DNA of 64,000 nucleotides, taken from assembly GCA_903231505.1 (NCBI GenBank), contig CAFBRK010000214.1, positions 1 through 64,000 of the forward strand. The letters are read 5' to 3'. The stretch is from Olavius algarvensis associated proteobacterium Delta 3 (GTDB lineage: Bacteria > Desulfobacterota > Desulfobacteria > Desulfobacterales > CAFBRK01). The notes beneath the pieces were generated by a model that was given only the letters and a program-made list of their open reading frames with translations, ran no database searches and was not told the origin of the DNA. Numbering within the stretch: the stretch's first letter is position 1; the number at the start of each line of letters is the position of its first letter. Positions 1-8,981 of this stretch are shown piece by piece. The position numbers and the translations under genes are program-made.

Positions 1-70
1 CGTACTCGAATCTGACATTGGCTGTGGGCATGACCTAACCCAAAATTCTTTCTTGACTTTCAACGGATTA

Positions 71-131
71 ACTTTGCGGTGAACCGTTGATCGTAAAAGG
101 AATCGGAACGCAATTCTGAAAATCGCTATAG
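71..131 (+). repeat. Right end of a TIR-bounded repeat element
   Basis: These 61 bases match 37491..37551 with only a few differences. The right edge, read on the minus strand, starts TATAGCGATTTTCAGAATTG and continues to GTTCC, which matches the terminal inverted repeat seen at 2293, 8982, 26169 and 36960. The left part of this copy is decayed or lies outside the window. Bases 1-70 show no gene. Confidence 0.65.
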
Positions 132-154
132 CCCGCAGCCCGCTATGGAGAGTT

Positions 155-2155
155 TTATTTTTCTTGTAGGGCCTGCCTGGCCTCCTCGCGGCTCTCGTAG
201 ATGTGGGGAGCCACATCCCGCTGTTTCAGGGCATCCCCGATTTTCATTCGGAGAAAGGTGCTGGTGGTATACCGGGTAACACCCGAGTAAAGGTCGTCGA
301 CGAGCCCTTTGACCATGTCGGTGTAGGTATCCACGAGGTCCGGGTTGATGGTAAAGTTATCATAGTTGACGATGGTGTATACCTTCCGGTCGAGATGACT
401 CAGAATTCGGCGGACCGCCGCGTCGATCTCCCCGACGTCCTCTTCGGACTTAACGGCATATCCTTCGAAATTGACGAAGAACAGGTTTTCCGTCGGATCG
501 TAGGTGAGACGTTCGTCGAGGGACAGGGTTAACAGATCCTCCCGGAGCCCCATCGGCCCGGCCTGGAAGATGCGTGGGTCCATCTGCCGCAGTGTTTTCG
601 AGATAATCGGCGTAAACGCCATCTGGGACAGAATGTCCTTTTCCAGATCCATTCCGGGTGCGATTTCGATCAATTCCATCCCCTTTTCAGTCAACGAGGA
701 CACACACCGTTCCGTGACGTAACGCACCGGCTGGCTTTTTTCTGCGGCATATTGGCCGCTGAAGGTGACATGCTCGACCCGTTCCACAAATTTCCGGACC
801 TTTCCTTCCTGCTCGATGGCGAGCGCTCCGTTCCGCACGGCGGTCTTCAGACCGCCAGCGGTGAATGTCCCGGTGAACACGACCTTTTTGGCGTTCTGGC
901 TGATGTTGATAAAGCCGCCGGCGCCGGCCAGTTTGGGGCCGAATTTGCTGACATTCAGATTGCCCTTACGGTCTGCCTGGGCCAGCCCCAGAAAGGCCAT
1001 GTCGAGTCCGCCCCCATCGTAAAAATCAAACTGGGAGGGCTGATCGATCACCGCGCTGGTGTTGGTGGCGGCCCCGAAATTCAGGCCCCCTGCGGGAAGC
1101 CCGCCGATGACCCCGGGCTCTGCGGTCAGGGTAATGTAGCTGAGAATTTTTTCTTCATTGGCGATGCTGGAAATGCCCTCCGGCATGCCGATACCCAGAT
1201 TCACCACGCTGTTGGGCTTGAGTTCGAACGCAGCCCGGCGGGCGATGATTTTTCGGGGGCCCATGTCCATGGGTTCTATCGACTGCATCGGGACCTTTAT
1301 CTCGCTGCTGAAGGCCGGGTTGTAGGGCTCCGCAAATGTCTGCCAGTGATGCTCCGTCGGGGCCTTCACCACGCAATCGACCATGATTCCCGGGATCTTC
1401 ACCTGCCGTGCATTGAGGGTGCCCCGATCGGCGATCCGTTCGACCTGGACGATGACAAAACCGCCCGAATTCCGGGTCGCAGTGGCGATGGCCAAAGCTT
1501 CTAACGTGAGGGCTTCCTTTTCCATGGTGATATTGCCGTCGGTGTCGGCGGTCGTACCCCTGATAATGGCCACATCGATGGGAAGGGTTTTATACGCCAG
1601 AAATTGCCTGCCGTCGAAGGCGATATGTTCGACGATGTCCTCCGTGGTGATCGAATTGATCTTCCCGCCGCCGTGTTGCGGATCCACAAATGTACCCAAC
1701 CCGACGGTCGTGATCGTTCGGGGCTTCTTGGCGGCAATGTCCCGGTACATATGGGAGATCACGCCCTGGGGCAGGTTGTAGGCTTCGATCTTGTCTTCCA
1801 TGGCCAGTTTCTGCAGTTTCGGCACCAATCCCCAATGCCCCCCGATGACCCGCCTGACGAGCCCTTCATGACCGAGATGATTCAGGCCCCGCTCTCCGCC
1901 GTCACCCTGGCCGGCCGCGTAGAGGAGGGTCAGGTCTTTCGGCGTTCCCTGCTCGAGAAAATGGGCTTCGATGGCGATGGCGATCGCCTCGGCAAAGCCG
2001 ATGCCGACAAAGCCACCGGTGGCTACGGTGTCGCCGTTCCGGATGACCTGGACGGCTTCCTTGGCGGTGACGACTTTGCCTTTCCTGGCTTTTTCCAGAG
2101 GCAACGATGAGAGCATGGGGTGGGTGCTGCCGGCGGTTTTCGTTTCATCGGTCAT
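155..2155 (-). CDS. Acetate/propionate-type CoA-transferase (family I)
   Basis: A 666-residue cytoplasmic protein with the two fused Rossmann-like halves of a family I CoA-transferase, the layout of propionate CoA-transferase and YdiF. Such enzymes move CoA between short-chain acids through a glutamyl-CoA thioester. The N-terminal half (about 25-290) carries the glycine-rich GGFVGIGF stretch. The C-terminal half (about 300-560) carries NLGIGMPEG and then the catalytic segment [12 protein letters not shown], with Glu346 the likely nucleophile. The tail of about 100 residues beyond the core is unassigned. The start at 2155 follows a GGAG site 8 bases upstream. It is separated from the PHA genes only by a repeat element, and a role in supplying acyl-CoA is inferred. 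Substrate specificity cannot be read from sequence. Confidence 0.85.
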   Translation of the reverse strand: MTDETKTAGSTHPMLSSLPLEKARKGKVVTAKEAVQVIRNGDTVATGGFVGIGFAEAIAIAIEAHFLEQGTPKDLTLLYAAGQGDGGERGLNHLGHEGLVRRVIGGHWGLVPKLQKLAMEDKIEAYNLPQGVISHMYRDIAAKKPRTITTVGLGTFVDPQHGGGKINSITTEDIVEHIAFDGRQFLAYKTLPIDVAIIRGTTADTDGNITMEKEALTLEALAIATATRNSGGFVIVQVERIADRGTLNARQVKIPGIMVDCVVKAPTEHHWQTFAEPYNPAFSSEIKVPMQSIEPMDMGPRKIIARRAAFELKPNSVVNLGIGMPEGISSIANEEKILSYITLTAEPGVIGGLPAGGLNFGAATNTSAVIDQPSQFDFYDGGGLDMAFLGLAQADRKGNLNVSKFGPKLAGAGGFINISQNAKKVVFTGTFTAGGLKTAVRNGALAIEQEGKVRKFVERVEHVTFSGQYAAEKSQPVRYVTERCVSSLTEKGMELIEIAPGMDLEKDILSQMAFTPIISKTLRQMDPRIFQAGPMGLREDLLTLSLDERLTYDPTENLFFVNFEGYAVKSEEDVGEIDAAVRRILSHLDRKVYTIVNYDNFTINPDLVDTYTDMVKGLVDDLYSGVTRYTTSTFLRMKIGDALKQRDVAPHIYESREEARQALQEK

Positions 2156-2292
2156 GGCGTGTCTCCTTTATCTGGCAGGGGGTTCTCCGGAAACCCGGCT
2201 CACCCGCTTTGGGTAATTGATCAAGAAACTCCAAACATCAACAATGCGGATGGTCTGGGCGACACCGTGTTGACTAGCAAAAATGATGCCTT

Positions 2293-2518
2293 TATAGCTA
2301 TTCTCAGAATTCCTCTCCGATGGGTGACGTGTCACCGTATCTGAAAAGGGCGGGATCATCGGGGTCGGTATCGGGATCGGAATCGGTATCGGGCCCGAAA
2401 ATGGCCTCCCTGTCTCGATTCCGATACCGACCCCGATGCCGAGCGATCGGAGCACTGAGGATGTTGGAATTGGATCTCGAAGCGGTTCGAGGCGTACCCG
2501 GGATGGATAACTGCCATA
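2293..2518 (-). repeat. Gene-less TIR element with inverted GGTATC-type arms
   Basis: This fills most of the 2156-2560 gap. The left edge TATAGCTATTCTCAGAATTC matches the element terminus, and the right edge near 2499-2518 is a weaker match. Inside are degenerate 6-nt repeats (2356-2392, GGTATCGGGATCGGAATC type) facing their complement (2414-2444), so a long hairpin can form. Its reverse complement aligns along its length with 8982..9206, including the loop TCGAGACAGG...GGCCATTTTCGGG and the segment GACACGTCACCCATCGG. It carries no ORF worth calling. Confidence 0.75.
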
Positions 2519-2560
2519 CAACCGTGATGGATTCAGACGAACCCGCAGATCTTGTAACGT

Positions 2561-4039
2561 CTATTCACCGTTTGGGGTATTCGGTCTCGCCTGGAGGACC
2601 GCCACGATGCGATCGAAGACCGACCGTTCTTGCGGGGTTAATTTCCGTTCGATCATGTTAAAGCCCTGATTGAGCATGGACAGGGCCTCTTTCCGGTCTT
2701 TTCTCGATGTCAGCAGCACGGGCAGGGCGTCAATGGCGGCGTCCGTATCGGTCTGGAGTATGCGCGCCTGGGTGCGAACGATGCGCTGCAATTCAGTGTC
2801 TCCGATATCTCGAAGGCGACGGTTGCCACGGATCAGCCGGCCGATGACTTTGTATCCGTGACGATATATTCTCTGATCGGCGAACCCGACCGCTAAAAAG
2901 ATGCGCATGATGGCTTCCGGAAAGCTGCCGACGGCCATGAATCTGCGCCATTTGGCGGCATCGCGGCGTCTGAGCGCTTCCAGCTGCGCGTTGGCGACCT
3001 TTTCGGCGTCGGCCGGGACGAACGGGTGGAAGACCCGCATCCATGGGCTTTCGTAGATGGTCTTGAACCATTGCTCGGAAACACGATCCCGGATAAGGCG
3101 GTACGCGTCCAGCGCGTAGAAGATGGCCTTGGCATTATGGGCTTCCATTTTCCGGAAGCCGTTGTTTTCACGGGCCTGGCATCGTCTGTCGTTTTTTTTG
3201 ATCATCGACGCCCACATGTTTATCGGTATCATCCAGGGATTCAGGTCTGAGAAGAGATACCGCTGAACACGCAGGGGGTTTAGCTGCTTGAGCAGTTCGG
3301 CGGTCATGTCATTTGCGGCCAGTCGAATCCAAGGAGACACAAACATGCGATACAGCGTGTCGTTCGCGTTCGAGAGGGCCATCACCGGATAAAAGGCTTG
3401 CTCGTCTTCGAGTCCGTCATCGAGTGCCAGGATGTCTTCCATCGTCTTTTCGATGTAACTGACCAGGTATTCGCCGGGGGCTTCCGGGTCTTCCTTGATT
3501 CTCATTTCGTAAAGCCCGGGCGGCAGGTAATTCAACATATCGAAGCTGGCGATGATTTCTTTGTGCTCTTTTCGGGCTATTTTTGCGGAAACGAAAATTC
3601 CCAGATGGCCGATTTTCGAATGGCCGATTCCGACGATCACCTGGCCGCGGCGCTTGATCTCCTCAGCAGTGCCGTAGGTTTTGACGATCCAGTTAAACGC
3701 CTGTTGCGGGGGCGTGATATTATCCCCAAAAGACGCAAATACCACCACCGGGTTGTCGTTTCTCTTTAAATCGACCTCACTGCCATCTTCCAGGACGAAC
3801 TCTCCCCGCTCGAGCTTGTTTCCCACAAACAGTCCGTCGACGATGGTGTGGATTTCCTTTCTGGTCATGAAATAGAAGCCGCCCCACCATTTCTCGAAGT
3901 CCAGAAACCGCTTTTCCTCCGTGTCCACATTGGCGTACAGGTGGTAATACTTTTGCCATAGGGTATTGGCCGGATTCAAATTTTCAAAGTTCGCCACCAG
4001 ATGCGCCCCATCGAACCTGCCGTTGCCCAGATCACTCAA
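2561..4039 (-). CDS. DUF3141 PHA-synthase-like hydrolase, 3' part (frameshifted)
   Basis: C-terminal two thirds of a DUF3141 protein, a family related to the alpha/beta-hydrolase core of PHA synthases. This piece holds the likely catalytic Asp and His: SFGDNITPP near residue 107 and GIGHSKIGHLGIFVS near 140-155. A conserved helical region follows (SPWIRLAANDMTAELLKQL). It has no normal start of its own. The reading frame is one base off from the upstream piece (4032..4781), and the two join into a full-length protein if the 9-base G tract at 4067-4059 had 8 bases. Function in the PHA locus, as hydrolase or accessory synthase, is inferred. Confidence 0.8.
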   Translation of the reverse strand: MSDLGNGRFDGAHLVANFENLNPANTLWQKYYHLYANVDTEEKRFLDFEKWWGGFYFMTRKEIHTIVDGLFVGNKLERGEFVLEDGSEVDLKRNDNPVVVFASFGDNITPPQQAFNWIVKTYGTAEEIKRRGQVIVGIGHSKIGHLGIFVSAKIARKEHKEIIASFDMLNYLPPGLYEMRIKEDPEAPGEYLVSYIEKTMEDILALDDGLEDEQAFYPVMALSNANDTLYRMFVSPWIRLAANDMTAELLKQLNPLRVQRYLFSDLNPWMIPINMWASMIKKNDRRCQARENNGFRKMEAHNAKAIFYALDAYRLIRDRVSEQWFKTIYESPWMRVFHPFVPADAEKVANAQLEALRRRDAAKWRRFMAVGSFPEAIMRIFLAVGFADQRIYRHGYKVIGRLIRGNRRLRDIGDTELQRIVRTQARILQTDTDAAIDALPVLLTSRKDRKEALSMLNQGFNMIERKLTPQERSVFDRIVAVLQARPNTPNGE

Positions 4040-4781
4040 TAACGAATTGATCCAGACGCCCCCCCCCGATCAACCCGCCGCTGTACCGCATGGGGTTGAT
4101 TCCAGCGACCCCGCCCCAGTAGGACAGCGGTGACCCGTTGAACACCATCGGTCCTATGAGGTCGGGACGTTCCGCACCGATCAATGCGGCCGCCCAGCCA
4201 CCCTGGCAATTTCCGATGACCGCCGGCTTGGGGCTGTCGGGATGACGCCGTTGCACCTCCTCCAGAAAGCGGATCTGGGCATTGCGAACATCGGCCAGGG
4301 TCTGGTCCGGCATGGGGTCGGTGAAAAAGATCATGAAATAGACCGGATGCCCCGCATCCAGTGCCATACCGATCTGGGAATCCCGTTTGGAGCCGCCGAT
4401 CCCCGGCCCGTGGCCGGCCCGGGGATCGATGATGACAATGGGACGTCTCACGGCGGCGGCCGCTTCCTGTCCAATGCGGGATTTCTGCCGCCGTTCGGTG
4501 CCACGTATGTTCCGGCGCCGGTCCGGTGTGTCGGTCCCGCGACGGTCCAGAATACGCACCAACGCGAAATTCGCCGCTCGATCCAGCGTGCGGCCGTCCA
4601 GAATCATGTCGTAGTCAAACGCCAGCACCGGAGGCTGGCCGCTTCTCAAGTGCTCCAGGTAGATGTTGCCGCGCTTGCGGATGACATCCATCAACAGAAC
4701 CGTGCGCTGCGCCCTATCCAGGCCGTATGCGGCCAGATCGGCCAAGCATGTCAAATCGGTGTCTATTGGTTGTACCGTCAT
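4032..4781 (-). CDS. DUF3141 PHA-synthase-like hydrolase, 5' part (frameshifted)
   Basis: N-terminal part of the DUF3141 protein. It contains IIDPRAGHGPGIGGSK and the nucleophile box GNCQGGW, with Cys192 in the PhaC-type GxCxGG setting. The start is placed at 4781, where AAAGGA lies 8 bases upstream; the longer reading from 4838 lacks a ribosome site and overruns the phaR stop. After MRYSGGLIGG the frame runs through nine G residues and ends 17 codons later in unrelated residues. With eight Gs it would read on as IGGGVWINSLLSDLG into the downstream piece. Either a real indel, phase variation or a sequencing error explains it. Confidence 0.8.
   Translation of the reverse strand: MTVQPIDTDLTCLADLAAYGLDRAQRTVLLMDVIRKRGNIYLEHLRSGQPPVLAFDYDMILDGRTLDRAANFALVRILDRRGTDTPDRRRNIRGTERRQKSRIGQEAAAAVRRPIVIIDPRAGHGPGIGGSKRDSQIGMALDAGHPVYFMIFFTDPMPDQTLADVRNAQIRFLEEVQRRHPDSPKPAVIGNCQGGWAAALIGAERPDLIGPMVFNGSPLSYWGGVAGINPMRYSGGLIGGGRLDQFVIE
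4059..4067 (-). repeat. Nine-base G tract at a frameshift
   Basis: A run of nine C on the plus strand (nine G in the coding sense) sits exactly where the DUF3141 reading frame breaks. Removing one base restores a single ORF from 4781 to 2561. Such tracts are prone to slippage in replication and transcription. Confidence 0.85.
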
Positions 4782-4844
4782 GCGGTTGTCCTTTCTATTC
4801 CGACCATTCCATGTCCGGTGGAATCGTCGGCGCGTCATCGGCGT

Positions 4845-5315
4845 CTATGTGTCACCCCTATCCGTGCGGGATTTTTTCATAAACGGATTGAGTTCGAAAA
4901 AGGATTTCAGTCCACCCATCTCATCCACACCTTTTCGGGCCATTTCCGGAAAGTTCATTCCCATACCGATCCAATCCTTGAATTGGTCTTCAAATGCCAC
5001 CTTCTGGGAAAGATACGCCTGGATGATCTGTTGAAGATAGCTGTCGAAAAAATCACCCAGCAAGTTGTCCCCGAATTGTATGATCAGGTGCAGCAGGGGC
5101 ACCGGGAGTAGCGCATTCTTTTTTTTGGCCTCTTCGAGGATGATCTGTGTGAGTATGAAACCGGTCACGTCCTCCTTTGTCTTGGCCTCGAGAACCCGGA
5201 CCTGCCGGCCCATGCGGATCATGTCCGCCACCTCCTGCAACGTGACGTAGGCGCTGGCTTCCGTGTCGTATAACCGGCGATTGGCATATTTTTTTAAAAT
5301 AACAGTATCGGCCAT
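4845..5315 (-). CDS. phaR: PHA synthesis repressor PhaR
   Basis: A 156-residue protein that begins with the PhaR DNA-binding/accumulation domain: VILKKYANRRLYDTEASAYVTLQEVADMI at about 4-32, then the conserved KTKEDVTGFILTQIILEEAKK. PhaR in other bacteria represses phasin and its own gene until it is titrated onto nascent PHA granules. The start at 5315 is preceded by AAGGAG; an upstream ATG at 5408 would add 31 unlike residues. It is divergent from the phasin operon, with a shared 266-base control region that contains a palindrome and a strong promoter. Confidence 0.9.
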   Translation of the reverse strand: MADTVILKKYANRRLYDTEASAYVTLQEVADMIRMGRQVRVLEAKTKEDVTGFILTQIILEEAKKKNALLPVPLLHLIIQFGDNLLGDFFDSYLQQIIQAYLSQKVAFEDQFKDWIGMGMNFPEMARKGVDEMGGLKSFFELNPFMKKSRTDRGDT

Positions 5316-5488
5316 CTCGATGCTCCTTTCAAATGCTATCCAGATTCTACCCAAAATTTTTTGCGAATGCAATAAATTTTCAACCTTGGCAGATCCAGAA
5401 AACTTCATGAATCATATAATAATCAATGATAACAGTATTTAAATATCAAAACTGTGGTTTTTATGAATAAAAAAAATAAAAAATATTT

Positions 5489-5503
5489 TTGTGCAATGCA
5501 CAA
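5489..5503 (+). promoter_or_regulatory. Palindrome TTGTGCAATGCACAA, candidate PhaR operator
   Basis: A perfect 15-base palindrome lies 8 bases upstream of the phasin -35 box in the phaR/phasin divergent region. Its core TGC-N3-GCA resembles the TGC...GCA half-sites reported for PhaR in alphaproteobacteria. The assignment to PhaR is inference. Confidence 0.5.
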
Positions 5504-5511
5504 TTTTTTTC

Positions 5512-5539
5512 TTGACAAGCTCAATTCGGGGGTTATAAT
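5512..5539 (+). promoter_or_regulatory. Sigma-70 promoter of the phasin operon
   Basis: TTGACA (5512-5517) and TATAAT (5534-5539), both consensus, are separated by 16 bases and sit about 40 bases before the first phasin gene. Confidence 0.8.
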
Positions 5540-5581
5540 CGGGCCAGATCAAAAACACTTTGAACAGGAGAAAATGGCATC

Positions 5582-5956
5582 ATGGAACAGAACAAAATCG
5601 AAAGAAAGGCCAAGGCTGCGGGACCCGGCAAAATTGTAAAAAAGACCAAACCAAAAACAACACCCAAAACGAAAGGAACAGACAGTATCATGGAAACCAG
5701 CAAAATGGCAAAAAATGTCCTTGACATGCAAAAAACCGCTTTCCAGAACACCTACGACGCCCTTACAACCGCTCAGGACCAGGCGGAACGGGCGGCCAAC
5801 ATGGCTATAGACAGTGCTTTCTGGATTCCGGAAGAAGGGGCCCAGGCCCTCCGGGAATTTGGGAAGACGTTCAAGCAGGGGCGTGACGAATGGAAGCGAT
5901 ACGTCGATGAGCATTTTCAGACGGTCGAGAAGCTCTTTGTCACGAATGCCAAATAA
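5582..5956 (+). CDS. Phasin family protein with basic N-terminus
   Basis: A 124-residue protein. Residues 1-35 are Lys/Thr/Pro-rich and basic. Residues 40-124 form the amphipathic helical phasin domain (MQKTAFQNTYDALTTAQDQAERAANMAIDSAFWIPEEG). Phasins coat PHA granules and control their size and number. The start at 5582 has an AGGAG site 11 bases upstream; a closer ATG at 5574 is in another frame and gives an unrelated 21-residue peptide. It shares the NTF-Q-QAER-W(I/L)PE(E/D)G pattern with the next gene, so the two are paralogues. The basic N-terminus may bind DNA or polymer, which is not testable here. Confidence 0.85.
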   Translation: MEQNKIERKAKAAGPGKIVKKTKPKTTPKTKGTDSIMETSKMAKNVLDMQKTAFQNTYDALTTAQDQAERAANMAIDSAFWIPEEGAQALREFGKTFKQGRDEWKRYVDEHFQTVEKLFVTNAK

Positions 5957-5986
5957 CATCATTTAATCAATAGGAGGAGAGGACTC

Positions 5987-6253
5987 ATGGATCAGAAACA
6001 ATTACTGAAACAGATGGTGGATTTCAACAAGATGGCGTTTGAAAACACGTTCAATGGCATGGTCATGCTTCAGGAGCAGGCTGAGCGTACTGCCGGGGCC
6101 CTTATGGATCAGGCGACCTGGCTTCCGGAGGATGGACGAAAAGCCATCAAAGACTGGGTCAACGCCTACAAAAAAGGCCGTGAAGATTACAAAAAGATGA
6201 TAGACGACAGTTTCAAGAAGGTTGAGGAATATTTCGCCGGCCCTTCCGCGTAA
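5987..6253 (+). CDS. Phasin family protein
   Basis: An 88-residue phasin paralogue of the preceding gene without the basic extension. It is essentially one long amphipathic helix pair: FNKMAFENTFNGMVMLQEQAERTAGALMDQATWLPEDGRKAIKDW. A strong GGAGG site precedes the ATG, and the gap to the upstream phasin is 30 bases, so the two are co-transcribed. The hairpin at 6295-6314 follows 41 bases after the stop. The role is PHA granule coating, by family. Confidence 0.85.
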   Translation: MDQKQLLKQMVDFNKMAFENTFNGMVMLQEQAERTAGALMDQATWLPEDGRKAIKDWVNAYKKGREDYKKMIDDSFKKVEEYFAGPSA

Positions 6254-6294
6254 CGATTGATTCCGGCAAATTTCTGATTAGGTAAATCGTGCGG

Positions 6295-6325
6295 CGGCGA
6301 CCTTCGGGTCGCCGACCGTATTTTT
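6295..6325 (+). terminator. UUCG-loop hairpin terminator after the phasins
   Basis: CGGCGACC-TTCG-GGTCGCCG forms a perfect 8-bp stem with a stable UUCG loop, followed after six bases by a short T run. Termination may be partial because the T run is short and offset. Confidence 0.65.
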
Positions 6326-6403
6326 GCCCGAGTTTCTAAATGTTGTCACGATGCGCAAATGGTAGTATAGGATGTCAAAACTACCTTAAGGAGGTTGCCA
6401 CCC

Positions 6404-8158
6404 ATGCCGACCGACAGATCTCCCAGTCCCGGCTCCGATGTTTTCAAAAAGAGCTTCACGGCCTATACCAATGGGCTTTATTATCTTTTCTCAGCTTCCC
6501 AGAACGGCTTTGCCGCTTTTTCCAGATATGCCAATGAATTCATGATCCCCTATATGCTTGCCACCAATTATTTTAGGGACGTTGAACTCAGAAAGGTCGG
6601 CGCTACGGGCATTCAGGACACGGTTATGGATTATACCGGGCTGGGACGGTTCAGTGCGGATCTGACAAACCGGGCCCTTGTCGGTGCCGTCAATGCCTTT
6701 GGTGAATATGTTCGACTCGAATCGGGAAAGACCTCGGACGCCCTTGCCGATTTACTCCTGTCCGGAAACGCCGAAAGCCTGGAAAAGCTTTTCACGCGCA
6801 AGACGAACCTTCTGGATCTTCTGGCGCATCGGTATCCTGAAGCCATTCAGGCGATTGAACCGGAATACGGGTTTCACTTCGAACGGGACACCAATGTCAA
6901 GGTCGCTGAAACAGACCGGTTTATCCTGTATCAGGTCCTCCCCACCGATCCAAAATGTGAGGTGCGAAAACAAGGCAAACCGGTTCTTATCCTGCCACCG
7001 TATGTTCTGGGGGCCAATATTTTAGGCTTTCTGCCGGGGGATGACCGCAGTTACGCCCATAGCTTTGCCAACCAGGGAATTCCGACCTACATCCGAATTC
7101 TAAAAGACATCCAGACAAGCGAAGCACTCCAGGTGATGACCGGCGAGGACGATGCCAGGGACACACGCCTGTTTTGTGAGGCCATCCGCAAACGAAACAC
7201 CAAGCCGGTTACCCTGAACGGCTACTGCCAGGGCGGTTACTCGGCGCTGTGCAACCTGTTGAGCGGGGAACTCGACGGCCTGGTCGATGCCTTCATCACA
7301 TGTGTCGCTCCCATGGACGGAACCCACAGCGAAGGGTTGACAGGATTTCTGGCCGACCTGCCCCGGCGCTTTAACGATCTCGAGTACGGCACCAAAACAC
7401 TGTCCAACGGAAACACCGTGGCCGACGGAAAGCTTATGGGGTGGGTGTACAAGCTCAAGAGTATCGAAGATGAGTCCCCCATCGCCGCTTTCTACCGTGA
7501 CCTGATGATGTTTGCCCGGCAGGAAAATTCCGATTTTAAAATCAGCAAAACAGCTGCCGCGCTGAATTACTGGTTGAATAATGAGCGGAACGACCTTCCC
7601 ATGGAAATCACAAGGATGAGCTTTACGTCCTACAACACGCCGATTGGCGATGACGGGACGCTGCCGGTGACCCTTTTTGACCGAAAATTGAACCTGCACC
7701 GATTGGCGGAAAAAAAGATTCCATGGCTGATCTGCTACGGACTCCATGACAACCTCGTGGAGCCGCCGACGGCCCTGGCACCCCTGGATCACATCCAGGC
7801 GGAGGTATCTGCGTTTCCGAAGGGGCATGTGGCCATCGCCACCTCCTGGTCGGATCCAAACTCGGCGTGCGCCCTTCATACCCGTTTCGGAGATGAAAAT
7901 TACAGAGGGCCGGTCCGCTACCACCTCGACCTGGAAGATGCCATGGCCCGGGAAGAAGCACCCAAACAAGCTAAAAAAAAGGCCGCCAAGACCTCCAAAA
8001 AAAGCACCACCAAAGCTGCAAAGAAAAGCTTGACTGATGCCGCCAAGGAAAGTTTGATCGCATCTGCCAAGAAACGCCCGACCAAAGCTGCCAAGAAACC
8101 GACGACCAAAACAGTAACGAAAAGCACGAAAAAGGCCGCCAAAGCGGCCGATTCATAA
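6404..8158 (+). CDS. PhaC-like PHA synthase with Lys/Ala-rich tail
   Basis: A 584-residue PHA synthase-like alpha/beta hydrolase that would polymerise hydroxyacyl-CoA on granules. The nucleophile box LNGYCQGGY (Cys275), LHDNLVEPP (Asp449) and KGHVA (His475) give the Cys-Asp-His triad. The start is set at 6404, 9 bases after AAGGAGG; the TTG at 6395 is too close to that site. Residues from about 520 to the end are low-complexity repeats of KKAAK/KTTKK type resembling histone H1-like tails, and they are absent from standard PhaC. It is followed after 19 bases by a coiled-coil gene that may be its partner subunit. Assignment to a PhaC class is uncertain, because the N-terminal domain is not typical of class I. 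Confidence 0.8.
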   Translation: MPTDRSPSPGSDVFKKSFTAYTNGLYYLFSASQNGFAAFSRYANEFMIPYMLATNYFRDVELRKVGATGIQDTVMDYTGLGRFSADLTNRALVGAVNAFGEYVRLESGKTSDALADLLLSGNAESLEKLFTRKTNLLDLLAHRYPEAIQAIEPEYGFHFERDTNVKVAETDRFILYQVLPTDPKCEVRKQGKPVLILPPYVLGANILGFLPGDDRSYAHSFANQGIPTYIRILKDIQTSEALQVMTGEDDARDTRLFCEAIRKRNTKPVTLNGYCQGGYSALCNLLSGELDGLVDAFITCVAPMDGTHSEGLTGFLADLPRRFNDLEYGTKTLSNGNTVADGKLMGWVYKLKSIEDESPIAAFYRDLMMFARQENSDFKISKTAAALNYWLNNERNDLPMEITRMSFTSYNTPIGDDGTLPVTLFDRKLNLHRLAEKKIPWLICYGLHDNLVEPPTALAPLDHIQAEVSAFPKGHVAIATSWSDPNSACALHTRFGDENYRGPVRYHLDLEDAMAREEAPKQAKKKAAKTSKKSTTKAAKKSLTDAAKESLIASAKKRPTKAAKKPTTKTVTKSTKKAAKAADS

Positions 8159-8177
8159 AATCAAGGATTAATTTTAT

Positions 8178-8666
8178 ATGGACAGACAATTTCTGGAATT
8201 CTGGGGCAACTTTCTCCTGTCGGCCGCCAAGGGCCATCGGCAGGTTGATGACATGTCCCGCTGGATGGCCCAAGGGATGAAAGGCGTTCAGGACCTGAAC
8301 GACATGTTCCGGAAGGTTTATGGGCTCGAGCAAGCGCCCGGGAGCGACCCGGATATGTTGACATCGGCACAATCGGCATTCCAGAACGGATACAAGACCT
8401 ACCTGGAGGCCATGGGTGTTGTCCCGAAATCCGACTACACGGCATTGAAACGGCAATTTGAAGCGTTGCAGCAGCAGGCGGAGGAGCATGAGACAACGAT
8501 TCGCAACCTCCGGATGGAGCTGAGTGAATGCAAGTTGTCCCAAGGAGACACCGTGCGTGGGTTCCAGGAACTCATCCAGGTCCAGAGCGACCAGTTCCGG
8601 GAGCTGACCGACAGTTTCGGTCGTTTTTTCAGCGGCAGCGCTGATGATGAAGAGAAGAAGCCGTAA
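8178..8666 (+). CDS. PhaE-like / PHA synthase accessory protein
   Basis: A 162-residue soluble protein: an N-terminal amphipathic helix region (FLEFWGNFLLSAAKGHRQVDDM), then a coiled coil (about 90-120, LKRQFEALQQQAEEHETTIRNLRMEL) and an acidic tail. PhaE subunits of class III synthases and phasin-like partners have this form, and its position 19 bases after the PhaC-like gene fits that role. There are no catalytic motifs, and similarity is by architecture rather than by a clear family signature. It is the last gene of the operon before a repeat-rich gap. Confidence 0.55.
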   Translation: MDRQFLEFWGNFLLSAAKGHRQVDDMSRWMAQGMKGVQDLNDMFRKVYGLEQAPGSDPDMLTSAQSAFQNGYKTYLEAMGVVPKSDYTALKRQFEALQQQAEEHETTIRNLRMELSECKLSQGDTVRGFQELIQVQSDQFRELTDSFGRFFSGSADDEEKKP

Positions 8667-8981
8667 CCCTGCTAAGCTACCATCTCTCGCTTTTAAAACA
8701 AGGATCATCTCCCGAATAGTTGTAGATAGTTCAGGCAAAGCAGGAAGATATTTCCCACTTGAGCCAGTGAGATCGCAGAGGGTTCATCCTTCGACGCGCT
8801 GCACTTGGTTCCTACGACGGATTCGACAAGCTCACCGCGGGCAGGCTCAGGGCGGGCAGGACAGGCGGGTAACCCTTGACCCCTTGAATCCATGCCGGAG
8901 GCAGGCAAGCCCTGGACCCTCTTCTCCAACTAAATTGGGGAAGAACCTAAAATAATAACCTATCGTTCCCTTTTTATAATT

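Noticed and set aside
752-1504. 250-codon plus-strand ORF
   Set aside because: It is the antisense shadow of the CoA-transferase gene, with no family features.
7100-7969. 289-codon minus-strand ORF
   Set aside because: It lies opposite the PhaC-like gene whose triad and motifs are intact; the composition is that of a shadow frame.
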